Of a stretch of DNA of 64,000 nt, positions 43,415 to 53,265 are shown piece after piece. The notes beneath the pieces were generated by a model, which was given only the letters and a program-made list of their open reading frames with translations, was not told where the DNA came from and searched no databases. Origin of the DNA: Arthrobacter sp. efr-133-TYG-118 (lineage in GTDB: Bacteria > Actinomycetota > Actinomycetes > Actinomycetales > Micrococcaceae); contig NZ_JARVRH010000010.1 in NCBI RefSeq assembly GCF_030209755.1, positions 62,001 to 126,000 of the forward strand, in the 5' to 3' direction. Numbering within the stretch: position 1 is the first letter of the stretch; each line of letters starts with the position of its first letter. The position numbers were made by a program, and so were the translations under genes.

Positions 43415-44773
43415 ATGGCCCGTACCGCCTCCCTGTCCGGATTCCCCGAGTGGCTTCCCCAGGAGCGGTTGGTGGAACTGCATGTGCTGGACACTTTGCG
43501 CAAGACGTTTGAACTCCATGGCTTCTCTTCAATCGAGACCCGGGCCGTGGAAACAGTCGGCCAACTCCTCCGCAAGGGCGAGATCGACAAAGAGGTGTAC
43601 GGTCTCAGCCGCCTACAGGAAGACGAGGACGCCCCCGGCAGCGAAAACGGAAAGTCGGACAAGGCTGATCCCAACGCCTTGGCCCTCCACTTCGACCTCA
43701 CAGTGCCGTTTGCCCGCTACGTCGTCGAGAACGCCGGCTACCTCGCCTTCCCGTTCCGGCGCTACCAGATCCAGAAGGTGTGGCGGGGGGAGCGGCCCCA
43801 GGAAGGCCGCGCCCGCGAATTCACCCAGGCTGACATCGACGTCGTTGGCGACGGCGAGCTGCCCTTCCGGTACGACGTCGAGATTGCCCTTGTCATTGCG
43901 GAAGCGCTGAGCGCCCTTCCCATCCCGGACTTCCGCCTGCGGATCAACAACCGCAAGCTGGCCGAGGGTTTCTACCGCGGCATCGGCCTCACGGACACCG
44001 CAGGGGTGCTGCGCAGCATCGACAAGCTCGAGAAGATCGGCGAAGCGAAAGTTGCCGAATTGCTCAGGACTGAGCTTGGCGCCACGGATGAGCAGGCGGC
44101 ACTTGCCTTGAAGCTCGCAGGCATCCGCACCGAGGACACGTCCTTCGTGGCGCAGGTGCGAGCCCTCGGTGTCTCGGACGAGCTTCTTGAAGAAGGCCTC
44201 AGCGAGCTCGAACAAGTCATCGAGGCTGCCGTGCAGCGTGCCCCTGGCAAGGTTGTTGCCGACCTCAGCATCGCCCGCGGCCTCGACTACTACACCGGCA
44301 CCGTCGTCGAAACCGTCCTGGTAGGGCACGAGCAACTCGGTTCCATCTGCTCCGGCGGCCGGTACGACGCCCTCGCCAGCAAGGGCAACCGCAAGTTCCC
44401 CGGCGTCGGGCTGTCGATCGGCGTGACCCGCCTCGTCTCCCGCATCCTGAGCCAGGAATTCGCGACCGCGTCACGCTCGGTGCCCACGGCAGTGCTTGTG
44501 GCCCTGAACAACGATGACAGTTGGTCCGCGGCCCAGGACGTCGCAGCCCAGCTGCGCGGACGGGGGATCGCAACCGAGGTTGCGGCGAAGGCCGAGAAGT
44601 TCGGCAAGCAGATCAAGTTCGCTGATCGCCGCGGCATCCCTTTCGTCTGGTTCACGGACGACGACGGCAAGCACCAGGTGAAGGACATCCGCACAGGAGA
44701 ACAAGTCGACGCGGATCCGGCGAGCTGGGAGCCGTCACCGGAGGATCTCCACGTCCGCATCACCACGCGCTAG
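43415..44773 (+). CDS. hisS: Histidyl-tRNA synthetase
   Basis: 452 aa, class II. Motif 1 region SGFPEWLPQERLVELHVLDT, motif 2 in RYQIQKVWRGERPQEGRARE, then FTQADIDVVGDGEL. The histidine-binding signature is IARGLDYYTGTVVE; GSICSGGRYDALAS and GVGLSIGVTRL (motif 3) follow, then the anticodon-binding domain (VPTAVLVALNNDDSWSAAQD). GAGGAG precedes the ATG. FDLTVPFARYVVEN is intact. Divergent from the cyclophilin gene and followed by aspS. Confidence 0.97.
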   Translation: MARTASLSGFPEWLPQERLVELHVLDTLRKTFELHGFSSIETRAVETVGQLLRKGEIDKEVYGLSRLQEDEDAPGSENGKSDKADPNALALHFDLTVPFARYVVENAGYLAFPFRRYQIQKVWRGERPQEGRAREFTQADIDVVGDGELPFRYDVEIALVIAEALSALPIPDFRLRINNRKLAEGFYRGIGLTDTAGVLRSIDKLEKIGEAKVAELLRTELGATDEQAALALKLAGIRTEDTSFVAQVRALGVSDELLEEGLSELEQVIEAAVQRAPGKVVADLSIARGLDYYTGTVVETVLVGHEQLGSICSGGRYDALASKGNRKFPGVGLSIGVTRLVSRILSQEFATASRSVPTAVLVALNNDDSWSAAQDVAAQLRGRGIATEVAAKAEKFGKQIKFADRRGIPFVWFTDDDGKHQVKDIRTGEQVDADPASWEPSPEDLHVRITTR

Positions 44774-44919
44774 GCGTGGACCGGCGCCTCAAGGCGTCAG
44801 CCCTGCCGGCGTCAGGCGGGGGCGGGAGGCGCCTCATGGCGGCCACGCTTCAAGCTTGCGGGTAAACTCGAACGGGATCGTTTAGCCATGATCCGCTGAA
44901 AATCATTGAAAGGAATGCT

Positions 44920-46704
44920 GTGCTGCGCACACATGACCTCGGATCCTTGCGTTCCGAGCACATTGGACAGACCGTCACCCTGGCAGGCTGGGTAGGCCGC
45001 CGCCGAGATCACGGTGGCGTAGCCTTCGTCGATCTGCGTGACGCGTCCGGTGTCGCCCAGGTGGTTGTCCGCGAGGAAGAGGTCTTCCACGGCCTGCGCA
45101 ATGAATACGTGCTGCAGATCGTGGGCACCGTAAGCAAGCGTCCCGAAGGCAACGAAAACCCGCACCTCGCCACCGGTGAGATCGAGGTCATTGCCGAGAA
45201 AGTGGTGATCCTCAACACCTCGGATCCCCTGCCGTTCCAGATCGATGAGCACGTGGAGGTCGGTGAGGAAGCGCGCCTCAAGCACCGCTACCTTGACCTG
45301 CGCCGCCCCGGCCCCGCCCGGAACCTGCGCCTGCGTTCCGAGGCGAACCGCGTGGCCCGCGAACTGCTTCACAGGCAGGGCTACGTGGAAATCGAGACTC
45401 CCACGCTGACGCGCTCGACGCCGGAAGGCGCCCGTGATTTTGTTGTTCCGGCGCGTTTGGCCCCGGGTTCCTGGTACGCGCTTCCGCAGTCGCCGCAGCT
45501 TTTCAAGCAGCTGCTCCAGGTTGGCGGTTTCGAAAAGTACTACCAGATCGCCCGTTGCTACCGCGACGAAGACTTCCGTGCGGACCGCCAGCCGGAATTC
45601 ACCCAGCTCGACATCGAAGCCAGCTTCGTTGACCAGGACGACGTCATTGAGCTCGGCGAAGGCATCGTCAAGGCACTGTGGCAGCTGATCGACGTCGAAA
45701 TCCCGACGCCGATCCGCCGCATGACCTACCACGAGGCCATGGCCAAGTACGGCTCCGACAAACCGGACCTGCGCTTCGGCCTGGAACTCACCGAATTGAC
45801 GGAGTTCTTCAAGGACACGAACTTCGGAGTCTTCAAGGCGCCCTACGTGGGCGCCGTCGTCATGCCCGGCGGAGCCTCGCAGGCCCGCCGCGCGCTGGAC
45901 GCCTGGCAGGAGTGGGCCAAGCAGCGTGGCGCCAAGGGCCTCGCCTACGTGCTGTTCAAGGAAGACGGCGAGCTCACGGGCCCCGTTGCCAAGAACCTCA
46001 CGGACGCCGAGCGTGCCGGCCTGGCCGACGCCGTGGGCGCCAAGCCCGGCGACTGCATCTTCTTCGCCGCCGGCGAGAAATCTCCGTCCCGCGCTCTGCT
46101 GGGCGCCGCCCGCGTCGAGATCGGCCACCGCACCGGCCTGATCGATCCCAAGGACTGGGCTTTCGTCTGGATCGTGGACGCGCCGATGTTCGAACCCGCA
46201 GCCGCAGCCGTCGCCTCCGGTGACGTCGCGGTGGGTGGCGGACAGTGGACGGCCCTGCACCACGCCTTCACCTCCCCGAAACCGGAGTTCCTGGACTCCT
46301 TTGACAAGGACCCTGAATCGGCCCTGTCCTACGCCTACGACATCGTGTGCAACGGCAACGAAATCGGCGGCGGCTCTATCCGTATCCACGAGGCCGATGT
46401 CCAGGAGCGCGTTTTCGAACTCATGGGCTTGGACAAGGAAGACGCGCAGACCAAGTTCGGCTTCCTCCTTGAAGGATTCAAGTACGGTGCACCTCCCCAC
46501 GGCGGCATGGCCTTCGGTTGGGACCGCGTCGTGGCCTTGCTGGCCGGCGTGGACTCGATCCGCGACGTCATCGCTTTCCCGAAGTCGGGCGGCGGCTACG
46601 ACCCCCTGACCGCTGCTCCTGCGCCCATCACGGCGCAGCAGCGCAAGGAAGCCGGCGTCGACTTCAAGCCTGAGGCCAAAGCGCAGGCAGCCAAGTCAGA
46701 GTAG
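44920..46704 (+). CDS. aspS: Aspartyl-tRNA synthetase (probably non-discriminating)
   Basis: 594 aa from a GTG with AAAGGAA upstream. Order: OB-fold anticodon domain ([20 protein letters not shown]), hinge, catalytic core with [54 protein letters not shown] and motif 3 in [16 protein letters not shown], with a GAD insertion domain (about residues 290-420). Residue 31 is His; in Pseudomonas AspRS His31 goes with ability to charge tRNA-Asn as well, which would require GatCAB, not seen in this window. Ends with a hairpin terminator. Confidence 0.97.
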   Translation: MLRTHDLGSLRSEHIGQTVTLAGWVGRRRDHGGVAFVDLRDASGVAQVVVREEEVFHGLRNEYVLQIVGTVSKRPEGNENPHLATGEIEVIAEKVVILNTSDPLPFQIDEHVEVGEEARLKHRYLDLRRPGPARNLRLRSEANRVARELLHRQGYVEIETPTLTRSTPEGARDFVVPARLAPGSWYALPQSPQLFKQLLQVGGFEKYYQIARCYRDEDFRADRQPEFTQLDIEASFVDQDDVIELGEGIVKALWQLIDVEIPTPIRRMTYHEAMAKYGSDKPDLRFGLELTELTEFFKDTNFGVFKAPYVGAVVMPGGASQARRALDAWQEWAKQRGAKGLAYVLFKEDGELTGPVAKNLTDAERAGLADAVGAKPGDCIFFAAGEKSPSRALLGAARVEIGHRTGLIDPKDWAFVWIVDAPMFEPAAAAVASGDVAVGGGQWTALHHAFTSPKPEFLDSFDKDPESALSYAYDIVCNGNEIGGGSIRIHEADVQERVFELMGLDKEDAQTKFGFLLEGFKYGAPPHGGMAFGWDRVVALLAGVDSIRDVIAFPKSGGGYDPLTAAPAPITAQQRKEAGVDFKPEAKAQAAKSE

Positions 46705-46725
46705 CTTGAAACCCTAGTAGTAGTA

Positions 46726-46759
46726 GCCGAAGGCCTCCGCAATTGCGGGGGCCTTCGGC
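46726..46759 (+). terminator. Hairpin terminator after aspS
   Basis: GCCGAAGGCCTCCGC at 46726-46740 pairs with 46745-46759 around AATT, 14 Watson-Crick pairs and one T-G. No U-run follows. It lies 22 bp past aspS and 35 bp before the acetyltransferase start. Confidence 0.65.
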
Positions 46760-46793
46760 GTAGCATGGCGGCGACTGATTTTGAGGAGGACGC

Positions 46794-47576
46794 GTGGCGC
46801 AGGAAATGAGCCTTGGATTGATTGAGGAGCTGATGGACCGGGCATGGCCCGCCCCGGACCGTGAGGACACCGAGGGATGGGTCATGCGGGCCGCAGGAGG
46901 TGTCACCCAGCGGGCAAACTCGGTCTGGCCGAGGGAACAGGCGCGAGACGAGGAGTCGGCAGTACGAGCCGCCACGTACTGGTACCGCGCCCGGCGCCTG
47001 CCGCTGATCGTCCAGGTTTTCGACGACGAGCGGAGCACGGGCCTCAACGCGGTGCTTGATGCGCAGCGATTCACCCGGCAGTCGGAGACCCTCATCATGG
47101 TCCGCCCGGGCGGCAGTCTACCCGGTGCCCCGCGCGATGGCTGGCCGAACGACGTCGAGATCTCCGACGAGCCTTCCGAAGAGTGGCTCAGGCTCTGGTG
47201 GTCGGTGGACGGGCGCGGGGGAGACACCGAGCTGGAGATTGCACGGAAGATCCTGGTGTCGTGTCCCTCGGTCTATGCCCTCGTCAGGGACAACGAGGGC
47301 GCCCCGGCCGCCGTCGGGCGCCTCGCCCTGGTTGACGGCAAGGGAGGCATCTACTGCATGGCAACCGCGGCCGGACACCGTCGGCAGGGCTTCGGGCGGC
47401 GGGTGCTGCGTGCGCTTTTGGAAGCGGGCGGCCACCGAGGCGCGGCCGAGTTCTGGCTACTTGTGATGGCCTCGAATACCGGCGCCCAGGCCCTGTACGA
47501 GGGCGCCGGTTTCGCAGAGCATGGCAGGTACCTATACCGGCAGGCACGGCCCCGACGGGCATTGTCCGGCTGCTAG
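46794..47576 (+). CDS. GNAT family N-acetyltransferase
   Basis: 260 aa from a GTG. The first 125 residues (SLGLIEELMDRAWPAPDRED, GWVMRAAGGVTQRANSVWP, RLPLIVQVFDDERSTGLNAV) form a degenerate GNAT half typical of two-domain members. The second half has the acetyl-CoA loop: GIYCMATAAGHRRQGFGRRV (R-x-x-G-x-G/A), then EFWLLVMASNTGAQALYEGA and GFAEHGRYLYRQ. Substrate unknown. The N-terminus resembles proteins that acetylate small molecules or peptide N-termini. A lone gene between aspS and the HNH gene. Confidence 0.9.
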   Translation: MAQEMSLGLIEELMDRAWPAPDREDTEGWVMRAAGGVTQRANSVWPREQARDEESAVRAATYWYRARRLPLIVQVFDDERSTGLNAVLDAQRFTRQSETLIMVRPGGSLPGAPRDGWPNDVEISDEPSEEWLRLWWSVDGRGGDTELEIARKILVSCPSVYALVRDNEGAPAAVGRLALVDGKGGIYCMATAAGHRRQGFGRRVLRALLEAGGHRGAAEFWLLVMASNTGAQALYEGAGFAEHGRYLYRQARPRRALSGC

Positions 47577-47671
47577 CAAGCGTGGCCGCGTGCTGCCGGT
47601 CCCGGGGGCGTTCAGGGGCGTGGTCCCTGCGTTTCTTAGCGCCTGCGTCTCTTTTCCCGGGTTCTGCCCGG

Positions 47672-49375
47672 TCAGGCGTCTTGGTGCGCGGCGCATTCCG
47701 GGAAGGGGTCGTCCACGGGCACTGGCCAGTCCGGATCGTCCATGTCGTCGGCATCGTCGTCGGGGTCGGGCCATGGGTGTGCGGCGGTGAAGGAGTTCCA
47801 GTCGGGGAACGGATCCGGGGGCAGGTCGGGTTCGGGATATGCGGGCGATTCTTGGTCCGGCCGGGGGACCAGGTCCGGTGGGGTGCCGGTGTCCGTCTCG
47901 GTGATCGGGACATGGTCTGGCCAGCGGGGTGGTTCCCAGTCCTGGTGTTCGCCGGGGTAGTGCCGGTGTGAGGGGGAGGTCCATCCGGGCGGGTGGTTTT
48001 TGCCGGCCGGGGTGGGGGTCCATGCGGTGCGGTGTTTGAGGCGGTGGTGTTTGGGGCAGGGCTGGCCCAGGTTGGAGATGCCGGTGGTTCCTCCGTCGGC
48101 CCAGGCCAGGAGGTGGTCTGCGTCGTTGTCCAGGGAGTGGTTGTTGCAGCCGGGGAAGGGGCATTTGCCGTCGCGGAGCCGCAGCCATTGACGCATGGCT
48201 TTGGTGAGGCGGTAGCTGGTGCGTCCGATTTCCAGCGGCGCCCCGTCGCGGGGGTCGGTCAGGACGCGGTGGAAGGACTCGGCGCCCTCGGCGATGAGGC
48301 GCCGGGCCATGGACGGCGGGATCGGCCCGTACCCGTCCAGCATGGCCGGTTCGTCCGTGGCGCCGAGCAGGGACAGGACCGGGACGGTGACCAGGACCTG
48401 CGCCCTCGGGGACGGAACCCGCCCCGGTTCCAGACCGCCGTCGGGCAGGCCCCCGGCTCCTGCCCCGCCGCCGCCGTCGGGCGTTGCGGCGCTGGTGCCG
48501 GTGGTGTTGCTGGTGTTGGTGGTGGTGTTGGTGAGGAGCCAGGTGGCGGTGATGTCGGCGCGGAGCTGGGCGAGGGTCCGGGGTTCGGCGGGGCCTTGGA
48601 GGGCGCGGGCGGCGGCGGTGGTCCGGTCCCAGATCCCTGCCGCGGTCGCGGCGGGGAGGTGGGCGGAGAGCCAGGCCATGCCGTCGCGGTCCGGGAGGTA
48701 TTCGACCCTCCGGTCCCGGGCTTTGGCGGTGTGGCGTTCTTCGATGCTGACCGGGTGGTGGCGTTCGCGCCAGGTGCGTGCTTTGGCCCGGAACCGGCCG
48801 GGGACGAGGTCCCCGGCCGGGCAGCCGCGGGCGGGGTCCGGTGCGTGGGGGTCCAGGAAGTGTGCTTCCAGGGCGGCTGCCGCGGCGGGGTCCAGGCCGG
48901 TTGTTTCGTCGACGATGATCCGGGCGTGCTGCCAGGAGATCGTGCCGGCCTCGAGGGCGGCCAGGGTCAGCGGCAGGCCCGTGGCCAGGGCCTGGGATGC
49001 GGTCAGGAACGCCGCGGCGGTGCGTTCGCTGACGGTCAGCACGCAGGCGACCTCGGCGATGAGGGCAAGCTCCTGGGCGGTGGCTTCCTGCGGTGAGGCC
49101 GCGGGGGAGGCCAGGGCCCTGGCCGCCTGGAGGTAGTCCGCGGCGAGTTTCGCTTTCAGCGCGGCGGTCCGGGCTTCCAGCCGGGCGATTTCGGCGAGGC
49201 CGTCCAGGCAACCATCCGCCAGGCCCCGCAGCGGATCGGAGTCATGGAGCGGATCGGTGTTTTCGGAGGAATCAGCGCCGCCGGCGACGGCGGTCAGCGC
49301 CGCAACGGACGCGGCCGCCACGGCCGCCCTGCTGTCCGCGCCGTTGTCCACACCCCAGGCTGTCCTTCCATCCAT
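47672..49375 (-). CDS. DUF222/HNH endonuclease domain protein (intact)
   Basis: 567 aa from the ATG at 49375. DUF222 occupies about residues 60-400 (CLDGLAEIARLEARTAALKA, ACVLTVSERTAAAFLTASQAL, GTISWQHARIIVDETTGLD). The HNH domain near residue 420 reads RLRDGKCPFPGCNNHSLDND, ADHLLAWADGGTTGISNLGQ and PCPKHHRLKH. A Pro/Asp-rich tail of about 110 residues follows (PDLPPDPFPDWNSFTAAHPW). Such genes occur in many copies in Arthrobacter; whether they are mobile or defence nucleases is unknown. This copy shows what the one broken by the RIT element should look like: the Cys and HH are contiguous. Confidence 0.9.
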   Translation of the reverse strand: MDGRTAWGVDNGADSRAAVAAASVAALTAVAGGADSSENTDPLHDSDPLRGLADGCLDGLAEIARLEARTAALKAKLAADYLQAARALASPAASPQEATAQELALIAEVACVLTVSERTAAAFLTASQALATGLPLTLAALEAGTISWQHARIIVDETTGLDPAAAAALEAHFLDPHAPDPARGCPAGDLVPGRFRAKARTWRERHHPVSIEERHTAKARDRRVEYLPDRDGMAWLSAHLPAATAAGIWDRTTAAARALQGPAEPRTLAQLRADITATWLLTNTTTNTSNTTGTSAATPDGGGGAGAGGLPDGGLEPGRVPSPRAQVLVTVPVLSLLGATDEPAMLDGYGPIPPSMARRLIAEGAESFHRVLTDPRDGAPLEIGRTSYRLTKAMRQWLRLRDGKCPFPGCNNHSLDNDADHLLAWADGGTTGISNLGQPCPKHHRLKHRTAWTPTPAGKNHPPGWTSPSHRHYPGEHQDWEPPRWPDHVPITETDTGTPPDLVPRPDQESPAYPEPDLPPDPFPDWNSFTAAHPWPDPDDDADDMDDPDWPVPVDDPFPECAAHQDA

Positions 49376-49451
49376 ACCCACAGCATCGCAGGAGGCACCG
49401 ACAATATAACGCCCTCGCCGGTGCACGACTCCGGCGAGGGCTTGGGGCAGC

Positions 49452-51158
49452 CTAGGGGAGGCGCATGGGCTTGAGTTCCTCGAAACGGTCGCCGGGGCCG
49501 GGGTTCTCCGCCGGGGATGAACCTCCGAGCTGGTTCATCACGCCCCACACGGCGTTGAGGCCCGTGGTCACGGCTCCGTCGGCCCAGCCTCCGGTCCAGG
49601 AAACGTCATCGCCTGCGAGGAAGATGCCGCGGTGTTCGGGCAGGTGGCCTTCCTGCATGAAGTGGGTGTAGAGCCGTTCCTGGTAGCGGTAGTGGCCTGG
49701 GAGGTTGTCGCTGAAGGCGCCCATGAAGTTGGGATCGTCTTCCCACGAGACAGTGATGGGGTCGCCGACGATGTGCGAGGCGATGTCCACCGTGGGGTAG
49801 ATCTGTTTGAGGGAGTGCAGCATGAGCCGCACGCGCTCGTTGGCATCCAAGGGGAGCCACTTGAGTGCGTCGTCGTTCCAGGTGTAGGACAGGCAGATCA
49901 GCGCGGGCTGGTCCGGGCCGTTGTCCAGGAGATAGGTACCGCGGGTAAGCCGGTCCGTGAGAGTGGTGCTCATGACCTGGCGTCCGGTTTCGGGGTCGAT
50001 GTCCTTCCAGAAAGGCCGGTCGACAACCACGAAGGTCTTGGACGACTGCATGTAGTGGCTGCGTTCGATCGCGGTCCAGAGCTTGTGGCTGAAGAGCGAT
50101 TCGTCCACGTCGATGCGCGCCGAGAGCAACCAGCTCTGGCACGTGGCGATGACCGCCGGGTATTCCGTAGTCCGTCCCCAGCGGTCCGTGACGGCGATGT
50201 CGCCGGGGGCGCCGCCGTCGTTCTTCACGCGCGCGACGGCGGCAACGGCCCCGCGGGGATGGCCGCCATGCAGCGACGCGAGGCTGGTGCCGGCCGGCCA
50301 ATGGTCCAGGTTTTCGGGAGTGTGGTTCCACAGCCGCTGCGGGAGAAGCTGGGCGCCGCCGATGATCCGGTGCTGTTCGGCGTCGGCGTCCACGTAGACC
50401 ACGCGGAGGATTTCGAGGAACGAGTCCGGGAAGTTGGTGTCCCAGCCACCGGTGCCGAAGCCGACCTGGCCGAAGGCTTCCCGGTATTCGAACGGTAGCG
50501 CGGAGAAAGCCCTGGAGGTGGCGAGGTAGCCGGAGAAGGAGACGTCATCGAATTTCGGGACCAACTCGTTCCAGAGACGCTTGATGGTGGACAGCTCGCG
50601 GTTCCGGATGGCTTCCTGCATCGCCGTGAAGTGGGCGCGTTCTTCGAGGCAGTCGTCCCAGGCTGCGGCGACGTCGCCGAAGAACTGCGGAAGATCCGCC
50701 GCGGTCTCGGCGTAGTGCGCCTGGCCGCCGAGCTCTATGACGGTGCTGCCCGCTGCCCGGGTGAGCGGGTTGGGAAAGGGCTCGGTTTCGATCCCCACCT
50801 TGTCGGCATAGTGGAAGAAGGACCGTCCCGAGCGGGGGAAGCGCATGCCGCCGAGGTCCGCCACGGGGCCGGACTGCCCAGGCTGGGTCCCGCCGCGGAG
50901 GCGGCCGCCGATCCTGGAGGATTCGTAGATGACCGGTTTGAGGCCCATCTTCATGAGCTCGTAGGCGGCAACCAGTCCGGAAAGGCCGGCGCCGATGACG
51001 GCTACCTCGGTGCCGTGCATGGCCTCGGGGACGCTGCCGATCCCTGCCGGGTGCGCAAGGAAGTCATCGTAGGGGAACGGGAAATCCGGGTTGAGCATGG
51101 TGATGGGAGCGGCTGCGGCCGCGGGTGCAGTCGGAGTGCTTGTGGCTGCGATGGTCAC
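49452..51158 (-). CDS. Flavin-dependent L-amino-acid monooxygenase/amine oxidase family (DavB/IaaM-like)
   Basis: 568 aa. The FAD-binding Rossmann motif is EVAVIGAGLSGLVAAYELMK with ESSRIGGRLRGG after it. The opening ITMLNPDFPFPYDDFLAHPA, plus LGGMRFPRSGRSFFHYADK, VFGQ-like EAFGQVGFGTGGWDTNFP, QSSKTFVVVDRPFWKD and the C-terminal FAD block GIFLAGDDVSWTGGWADGAV, fit the branch with lysine 2-monooxygenase and tryptophan 2-monooxygenase better than generic monoamine oxidases. Those enzymes turn an amino acid into an amide one carbon shorter. The downstream partner would be an amidase, and a nitrilase-type amidase gene overlaps it by 4 bp (51155-51158). Substrate not determined. Confidence 0.88.
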   Translation of the reverse strand: MTIAATSTPTAPAAAAAPITMLNPDFPFPYDDFLAHPAGIGSVPEAMHGTEVAVIGAGLSGLVAAYELMKMGLKPVIYESSRIGGRLRGGTQPGQSGPVADLGGMRFPRSGRSFFHYADKVGIETEPFPNPLTRAAGSTVIELGGQAHYAETAADLPQFFGDVAAAWDDCLEERAHFTAMQEAIRNRELSTIKRLWNELVPKFDDVSFSGYLATSRAFSALPFEYREAFGQVGFGTGGWDTNFPDSFLEILRVVYVDADAEQHRIIGGAQLLPQRLWNHTPENLDHWPAGTSLASLHGGHPRGAVAAVARVKNDGGAPGDIAVTDRWGRTTEYPAVIATCQSWLLSARIDVDESLFSHKLWTAIERSHYMQSSKTFVVVDRPFWKDIDPETGRQVMSTTLTDRLTRGTYLLDNGPDQPALICLSYTWNDDALKWLPLDANERVRLMLHSLKQIYPTVDIASHIVGDPITVSWEDDPNFMGAFSDNLPGHYRYQERLYTHFMQEGHLPEHRGIFLAGDDVSWTGGWADGAVTTGLNAVWGVMNQLGGSSPAENPGPGDRFEELKPMRLP

Positions 51159-51991
51159 TGGTGTCCTTTGTGGTTTGTTGCGGTGGGTTCGTTGGTCATG
51201 AAGCGGGCCAGGTAGCCAGTGTCCCGGCGGGCCTGGGCGTGGACCGCGAGGTCCACGTCGGCGAGGATCAGCTCACCTTCGACGGACGCCGTCGCAAGGT
51301 GCCGCCCATAGGGGTCGGCGATGGTGCTCAGCCCTGCGAAGTTCGGACCGGCATGGTTGGCGTAGGCGATGAAGAGCTGGCTTTCGAGCGCGCGGGTGGG
51401 GACCACCATGGAGGGGATCAGCCGCGTGTCGAGGGGCTGCTCGCCAGCGTCGTCCGCGGCGCGCAGCGGTACCGCCGTCGGCACGCACAGCAATTCGGCG
51501 CCCGCCAGGGCGGCGGACCGCACGAACTCGGGGAACTCGACGTCGAAGCAGATGCCGAGGGCGATCTGGACGCCGTTGAAGTCGACGACGGCGGGCGCCT
51601 CGGTTCCCGGCGTGAACACGTAGTTCTCGTCGGCGCCGAAGAGGTTCTGCTTCCGATAGCGGGTCAGTTCCGTGCCGTCGGGGCCGAACAGCGAGGCGCT
51701 GATGTAGTGCCGGTCTTCCTCGTGTTCCACGGTGGAGGCCACCAGTGCGATGCCATGTTCGACGGTGATGGCCGCGAGCTGCTCGCGCTGCGCGGCACCG
51801 TCGGTGCCGTGGACCATGCTTGGTGCGTAGCCGCTGGTGAACAGCTCCGGGGTGACCAGGAGCTGCGCGCCGCGTTGCCGGGCCTCGTTCGCGCCGACGG
51901 CGACTCGCCGGAGGTTTTCTGCCATCGAGTCAACAAGACCGGTGGCTTGAAGGACGGCAACACGCAGTCCAAGCTCGTCCGCAAGTGTCAT
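51155..51991 (-). CDS. Nitrilase-superfamily carbon-nitrogen hydrolase (amidase)
   Basis: 278 aa. Catalytic Glu-Lys-Cys: Glu in RGAQLLVTPELFTSGYAPSM, Lys in GTELTRYRKQNLFGADENY, Cys in IALGICFDVEFPEFVRSAAL. GICFDVEFPE belongs to the aliphatic amidase/N-carbamoyl-amine hydrolase branch, similar in size (about 265-280 aa) to 5-aminopentanamidase (DavA). Overlaps the flavin monooxygenase gene by 4 bp and the upstream M20 hydrolase gene by 4 bp, so all are translated as one unit. Likely removes the amide made by the monooxygenase; specificity is an inference. Confidence 0.9.
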   Translation of the reverse strand: MTLADELGLRVAVLQATGLVDSMAENLRRVAVGANEARQRGAQLLVTPELFTSGYAPSMVHGTDGAAQREQLAAITVEHGIALVASTVEHEEDRHYISASLFGPDGTELTRYRKQNLFGADENYVFTPGTEAPAVVDFNGVQIALGICFDVEFPEFVRSAALAGAELLCVPTAVPLRAADDAGEQPLDTRLIPSMVVPTRALESQLFIAYANHAGPNFAGLSTIADPYGRHLATASVEGELILADVDLAVHAQARRDTGYLARFMTNEPTATNHKGHQ

Positions 51992-53265
51992 TTCGCCCCG
52001 TCCAGGTCTCCACGGCAGAGGCGGGCCACGACTTCGGTGAGCATGTCCACTCCTGCGCAGGCGTCGTCGTCGTGCGTGAACTCGCGCTCATTGTGGGAGA
52101 TGCCGTCCACGCTGGGGACGAACAGCATGACCGTGGGAACGATGTCCTTCATGTTGATCGAGTCGTGGCCGGCCAGGGTAAACACCGGCGTGTTGCTCAG
52201 TTCGAGCTTTTCCGCGCATTCCCGGGCCAGTTCGACGCCGGCAGGCTGGTACGGGTTGATGCCCCAGGCATGGGATTCCTCGACGGCGATCGAGACGTTC
52301 GTCTCGGCCTCGATGCGGGAGATTCCGGCCCGGAGCAGCGTTTTGGCTGCTGCCAGCACGTCCTCGTCGGCAGTGCGCATGTCCATGACTAGTTCCACCT
52401 TGGACGGAACCACCACAGGGGAGTTCGGGTAGACGGTCAGGTTCCCCACTGAAGTGTGCAGCACGGCTCCCGGGAAGTGGTCTGCGATCTCGCGCAGCAG
52501 GACGACGAGCCGCGATGCGCCAAGGAGCGCGTCCTTGCGGTCCGCGATGACTGCCGAGCCGGTGTGGGCTTGCTCGCCATGGACGGTGACGCTGTACTTT
52601 GCTGCGGCCCAGCAGGAGTGGACCAGGCCTATCGTGGTTCCGGAGTCCTCCAGGGAACGGCCTTGCTCGATGTGGATCTCGGCGTAGGCTGCGGCCTGGG
52701 GGCCGTTGCCGATGCCGAGCTGTCCGATGGCGCACAGCGCCTGGCGTACTGTGACGCCATCGACGTCGGTCATGGCGAGGGCGGTTTCGGCCGGTAGCTT
52801 TCCGGTGTAGACGGAGCTTCCCATCATGGAAGGCGCGAAGCGGCAGCCCTCTTCGTTGAACCAGTCCACCACGGCCAGGTTGTATTTGGGCTTCTCCCCG
52901 GGAACGGTGGACTCGGCCAGGCGCCGGCCGACGTGCAGTGCGGCAGCCACCCCATAGGCGCCGTCGTACTTTCCGGCTGTCGGCTGGCTGTCCAGGTGGG
53001 ATCCAACCAGGACGTAGGGCGCGCCGGGTGTCCATTCCAGGAGCGCGTAGAGGTTGCCTACTTGGTCCGTTTCGGTGCGGAAGCCGTACTGGGCAGCCAG
53101 GGAGGTGAACCAGGTGCGGGCCTGTGCGTCGGCGGTAGTTGCTGCCTGCCGGTCTACGCCATGGCCTGGGGTCTCGCCAATCGCCGAGAGGCTGCGGAAG
53201 TCGCGGAGGAAGGCCTCGGAGGTGGTGACGCCGGCGTTTACGCCGATGGTAGGGGTGCTGCTCAT
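51988..53265 (-). CDS. M20-family amidase/N-carbamoyl-L-amino-acid hydrolase
   Basis: 425 aa from the ATG at 53265 ([20 protein letters not shown]); the upstream open frame is not part of the protein. Zn-dependent hydrolase of the HyuC/allantoate amidohydrolase type: [20 protein letters not shown] gives His and Asp ligands, [20 protein letters not shown] the Glu-Glu pair, [20 protein letters not shown] the His, and [20 protein letters not shown] the last His. Dimerisation domain in the middle. Overlaps both neighbours by 4 bp (ATGA). It could free an amino acid from a carbamoyl or similar N-substituted form taken up by the permease. Confidence 0.92.
   Translation of the reverse strand: MSSTPTIGVNAGVTTSEAFLRDFRSLSAIGETPGHGVDRQAATTADAQARTWFTSLAAQYGFRTETDQVGNLYALLEWTPGAPYVLVGSHLDSQPTAGKYDGAYGVAAALHVGRRLAESTVPGEKPKYNLAVVDWFNEEGCRFAPSMMGSSVYTGKLPAETALAMTDVDGVTVRQALCAIGQLGIGNGPQAAAYAEIHIEQGRSLEDSGTTIGLVHSCWAAAKYSVTVHGEQAHTGSAVIADRKDALLGASRLVVLLREIADHFPGAVLHTSVGNLTVYPNSPVVVPSKVELVMDMRTADEDVLAAAKTLLRAGISRIEAETNVSIAVEESHAWGINPYQPAGVELARECAEKLELSNTPVFTLAGHDSINMKDIVPTVMLFVPSVDGISHNEREFTHDDDACAGVDMLTEVVARLCRGDLDGAK

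Noticed and set aside
47532..49211. A 559-codon open frame on the minus strand overlapping the intact DUF222/HNH gene
   Set aside because: It is a frame shadow of the GC-rich HNH gene: composition is Arg/Pro-heavy, with no domain, while the overlapping frame has clear DUF222 and HNH motifs.
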